A stretch of 8,000 nucleotides of DNA from Sulfurimonas sp. (GTDB taxonomy: Bacteria > Campylobacterota > Campylobacteria > Campylobacterales > Sulfurimonadaceae), in assembly GCA_030646745.1 (NCBI GenBank), contig JAUSKV010000181.1:1-8000 (forward strand), read 5' to 3'. Both the position numbers and the translations under genes were made by a program. The notes beneath the pieces are model-generated. The model was given only the letters and a program-made list of their open reading frames with translations. It made no database searches and was not told the DNA's origin. Positions 5,931 through 8,000 of the stretch are shown in pieces (the first letter of the stretch is position 1; each line of letters begins with the position of its first letter).

Positions 5931-7198
5931 AGATCCTAACATTTACAGGCAAATCGCCATCCGAAGCCCTCAAAAAAGCAAAACTTGAAATCGGCGATGA
6001 CGGAATGCTCATAGAGACAAGAGAGATACATAAAAAAGGGCTGGGAAGAGAGCCTCTTTATGAGATTGTGATAGGAATAGAAGAGGACAAAACTGCTGCT
6101 ACATATTCGAGGTTAAATAAACAGTTGCATAAGCAAACACCGGTTGTAAAACATAGCGAAGACGTTCTTTATGAAATTTCAAGTGCCGCAAAACAGATAT
6201 CAAAAATATCGGATGTGACAGACCCTCATTATGAATATGGCGCTGCTAGAACTCCACATGTAAACTTTGAACCAAAAGAGTTAAAAGAGATTAAGTCAGA
6301 AATACTAAAACTCGGAGATAAAGTTAAGCTTATCCAAAATATGTTTTGGGATGAGAAGTCGCCCGATATAGAGAGCAGAATTCCTCCGGAGTTTGCTGAA
6401 ATATATCGTCTCGCTTCTCAAAGCGGCATGAATAAAGAGCATTTGGATGCAATAATGCAGATGACTCTGCAGCACATGCCACTTAAAATGAGAGAAAATT
6501 CTGCCACTGTGAAACGCTATTTCCAAACAATTCTTAGAAAAATGATACCTATCAGAATTGAAAGCATGCCTGATAAAAGCAGTAAAAAAGTGATAATGCT
6601 TGTCGGTCCGACAGGGGTTGGTAAAACAACTTCTATCGCAAAACTAGCTGCGAGATATTCGTTTTTAATGCAAAAAAAATATAAGGTAGGTCTTGTTGTT
6701 TTGGATACCTACAGAATCGGTGCTGTAGAGCAACTGATGCAGTATGCAAGAATGATGAAACTCGGTATTGAGACGGTGGTTGATCCACCGGAGTTCTCAA
6801 CGGCGTTAAACTCTTTAAGATATTGTGACTATATTCTCATAGATACTATGGGTTCCAGCCCCTATGATAAGGGAAAAATTGAGAAGATTTATGAGTGTCT
6901 TGAAGCAAATGACACCGAGTACAATATAGATGTTGTTCTGGTTATGCCAAGTTCTATTAAATACGAAGATTTAAAAGCAACATATGACAATTTTGAGAGT
7001 CTCAATATTGATACCATGATGTTTACAAAGTTGGATGAAACAAGAGGTTTTGGAAATATTTTCTCTCTTGCCTATGAAACAAAGAAGCCAATAAGTTATT
7101 TTTCTGTCGGGCAAGAGGTTCCGGAAGATTTAGTATATGCAAGCAGTGATTTTTTAGTCGAGTGCTTACTACATGGATTTAATCGGAGCAAAGTATGA
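5927..7198 (+). CDS. flhF: Flagellar biosynthesis GTPase FlhF
   Basis: SRP-type GTPase that marks the cell pole for flagellum assembly and, in Campylobacter and Helicobacter, also influences expression of flagellar genes. It is peripheral to the membrane. At 423 residues it has the three-part layout: an N-terminal B domain starting MKILTFTGKSPSEALKKAK (1-19) with a variable charged stretch to about 150, an N domain (about 155-215), and the GTPase G domain. G-domain motifs are the P-loop GPTGVGKTTS (227-236), DTYRIGAVEQL (260-270), the G3 region IDTMGSS (305-311), TKLDETRGFG (367-376) and GQEVPEDL (395-402). The G3 motif reads DTMGS where SRP GTPases typically have DTAGR. The start is GTG at 5927, overlapping the folK stop by 4 bp, with a weak GGAA at 5915-5918. 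It ends in an ATGA overlap with flhG, its regulatory partner. Confidence 0.96.
   Translation: MKILTFTGKSPSEALKKAKLEIGDDGMLIETREIHKKGLGREPLYEIVIGIEEDKTAATYSRLNKQLHKQTPVVKHSEDVLYEISSAAKQISKISDVTDPHYEYGAARTPHVNFEPKELKEIKSEILKLGDKVKLIQNMFWDEKSPDIESRIPPEFAEIYRLASQSGMNKEHLDAIMQMTLQHMPLKMRENSATVKRYFQTILRKMIPIRIESMPDKSSKKVIMLVGPTGVGKTTSIAKLAARYSFLMQKKYKVGLVVLDTYRIGAVEQLMQYARMMKLGIETVVDPPEFSTALNSLRYCDYILIDTMGSSPYDKGKIEKIYECLEANDTEYNIDVVLVMPSSIKYEDLKATYDNFESLNIDTMMFTKLDETRGFGNIFSLAYETKKPISYFSVGQEVPEDLVYASSDFLVECLLHGFNRSKV
7185..7188 (+). promoter_or_regulatory. flhG ribosome binding site inside flhF
   Basis: GGAG lies 6 bases before the flhG ATG (7195), within the last codons of flhF. It supports the start at 7195, which overlaps the flhF stop as ATGA and keeps the N-terminal FlhF-interacting segment in the product. 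Confidence 0.6.
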
Positions 7199-8000
7199 TA
7201 GGGCATCAGGCGGAGAAGCTTGAGAAATTAGTTGCTTCAAATATAGAAAAAAGATCTAGAAAGACTCGTTTTGTAGCTATTACAAGTGGAAAGGGCGGAG
7301 TCGGAAAGAGTACGATAAGCTCTAATTTAGCATATGTCCTATCACAAACTGGACTGAATGTCGGTATTTTTGACGCAGATATTGGTTTGGCGAATTTAGA
7401 TGTTATGTTTAATGTTAAAATTAAAAAAAACATTTTACATGTATTGAAAGGTGAGGCTACGGTTGCTGATATCTTAATTCCTATAACGCGGAATCTGATT
7501 TTAATACCCGGTGAGAGTGGCGATGAGATACTGAAATACTCTGACATGGCTCTTTTTGAACGGTTTATGGAAGAGGCGAAAGTTCTTGATAAACTGGATA
7601 TTATGATAATAGATACGGGTGCCGGTATCGGCGAACATATTCAGATGTTCTTAAAAGCGGCGGATGATGTTGTTGTTGTAACCGTGCCAGACCCAGCTGC
7701 AATTACAGACGCGTATGCAACTATTAAAACTATAGCAGCTCTTCGTAACGATGTAAGTGTGATTTTGAATCAAGTTAAAAATGAAAAAGAGGCGGAAGCA
7801 GTTTTTGAAAAGATAAAAAAAGTAGCTCAGGCTAATATTGGAAACAACCTTGAATTAAAGCTTATCGGAAAGATAAATAGTGATATAAAAGTTTCATCTT
7901 CTGTGAAGCAGAGAGCTCTTTTTAGTGTCTCATACCCATCATCACAGCCTCATAGAGATATAACTGAAATTGCGAATGTTCTTATAGGGAAATTGGAACG
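7195..8000 (+). CDS. flhG: Flagellar number regulator FlhG (MinD-like ATPase), 3' end outside window
   Basis: MinD/ParA-type ATPase that restrains flagellar number by stimulating the GTPase of FlhF. It is also called YlxH or FleN. The reading frame is open from ATG 7195 to the window edge (268 codons). The family is usually about 290 residues, so roughly 20 are missing. Motifs are the deviant Walker A SGKGGVGKST (31-40), FDADIGLANLDV (59-70), Walker B-like MIIDTGAGIG (137-146) and VPDPAAITDAY (164-174). The N-terminus MIGHQAEKLEKLV (1-13) resembles the DQAxxLR segment through which FlhG proteins activate FlhF, with His in place of Asp. The segment is lost if a start nearer Walker A is chosen. 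It overlaps flhF by 4 bp. In relatives the next genes are fliA and the switch genes fliM and fliY, which would lie to the right of the window. Confidence 0.95.
   Translation, partial: MIGHQAEKLEKLVASNIEKRSRKTRFVAITSGKGGVGKSTISSNLAYVLSQTGLNVGIFDADIGLANLDVMFNVKIKKNILHVLKGEATVADILIPITRNLILIPGESGDEILKYSDMALFERFMEEAKVLDKLDIMIIDTGAGIGEHIQMFLKAADDVVVVTVPDPAAITDAYATIKTIAALRNDVSVILNQVKNEKEAEAVFEKIKKVAQANIGNNLELKLIGKINSDIKVSSSVKQRALFSVSYPSSQPHRDITEIANVLIGKLE

Noticed and set aside
7206..7547. 113-residue open frame on the - strand opposite flhG
   Set aside because: The + strand frame here encodes the Walker A and other MinD-family motifs of FlhG. The reverse frame is Phe/Ser/Pro-rich with no domain.

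Overview
The window is ordinary, gene-dense chromosome from a Campylobacterota (Epsilonproteobacteria) bacterium. The AT-rich codon use and the gene content suggest a free-living Sulfurimonas/Sulfurovum-like member rather than Helicobacter or Campylobacter, but the genus is an inference. The main clue is gene order. A MqnX-type amidohydrolase and a short SppA-type peptidase lie divergent from aroQ-folK-flhF-flhG, an arrangement I recall from Campylobacter jejuni (around Cj0063-Cj0068) and partly from Helicobacter pylori. ubiE next to xseA also recalls C. jejuni.

Layout. Positions 1-93 hold the last 30 codons of an unidentified + strand gene. A tightly packed + strand run follows: ubiE (97-834), xseA (TTG start, 856-2118) and an FmdE-like protein (2115-2714) that overlaps xseA by 4 bp. 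A short convergent gap (2715-2764) contains a perfect 8-bp-stem hairpin. On the - strand are sppA (2765-3634) and an aminofutalosine-deaminase-family hydrolase (3622-4854), which overlap by 13 bp and are read hydrolase first, then sppA. A divergent intergenic region of 104 bp (4855-4958) must hold promoters for both directions. From there the + strand carries aroQ (start re-set to 4959), folK, flhF (GTG start) and flhG (partial, runs off the right edge), with gaps or overlaps of -4 to +3 bp. No stretch longer than 300 bp lacks a gene.

How the genes relate. UbiE (last methylation step) and the MqnX-like deaminase (an early futalosine-pathway step) both point to menaquinone, the respiratory quinone of this phylum. 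AroQ supplies the shikimate pathway, whose chorismate feeds both menaquinone (futalosine route) and folate. FolK is the folate-pathway pyrophosphokinase. FlhF and FlhG are the GTPase/ATPase pair that sets position and number of polar flagella, so core metabolic genes and the flagellar placement pair appear to share one transcript. XseA is the large subunit of exonuclease VII, and SppA is a membrane-anchored Ser-Lys peptidase.

I found no mobile elements, CRISPR arrays, tRNA or rRNA genes, or defence or toxin systems, and I see no evidence of a novel multigene system. The least understood items are the FmdE-like protein with a single cysteine, the hairpin without a U-tract in the convergent gap, and the sequence variants in FlhF and FolK.
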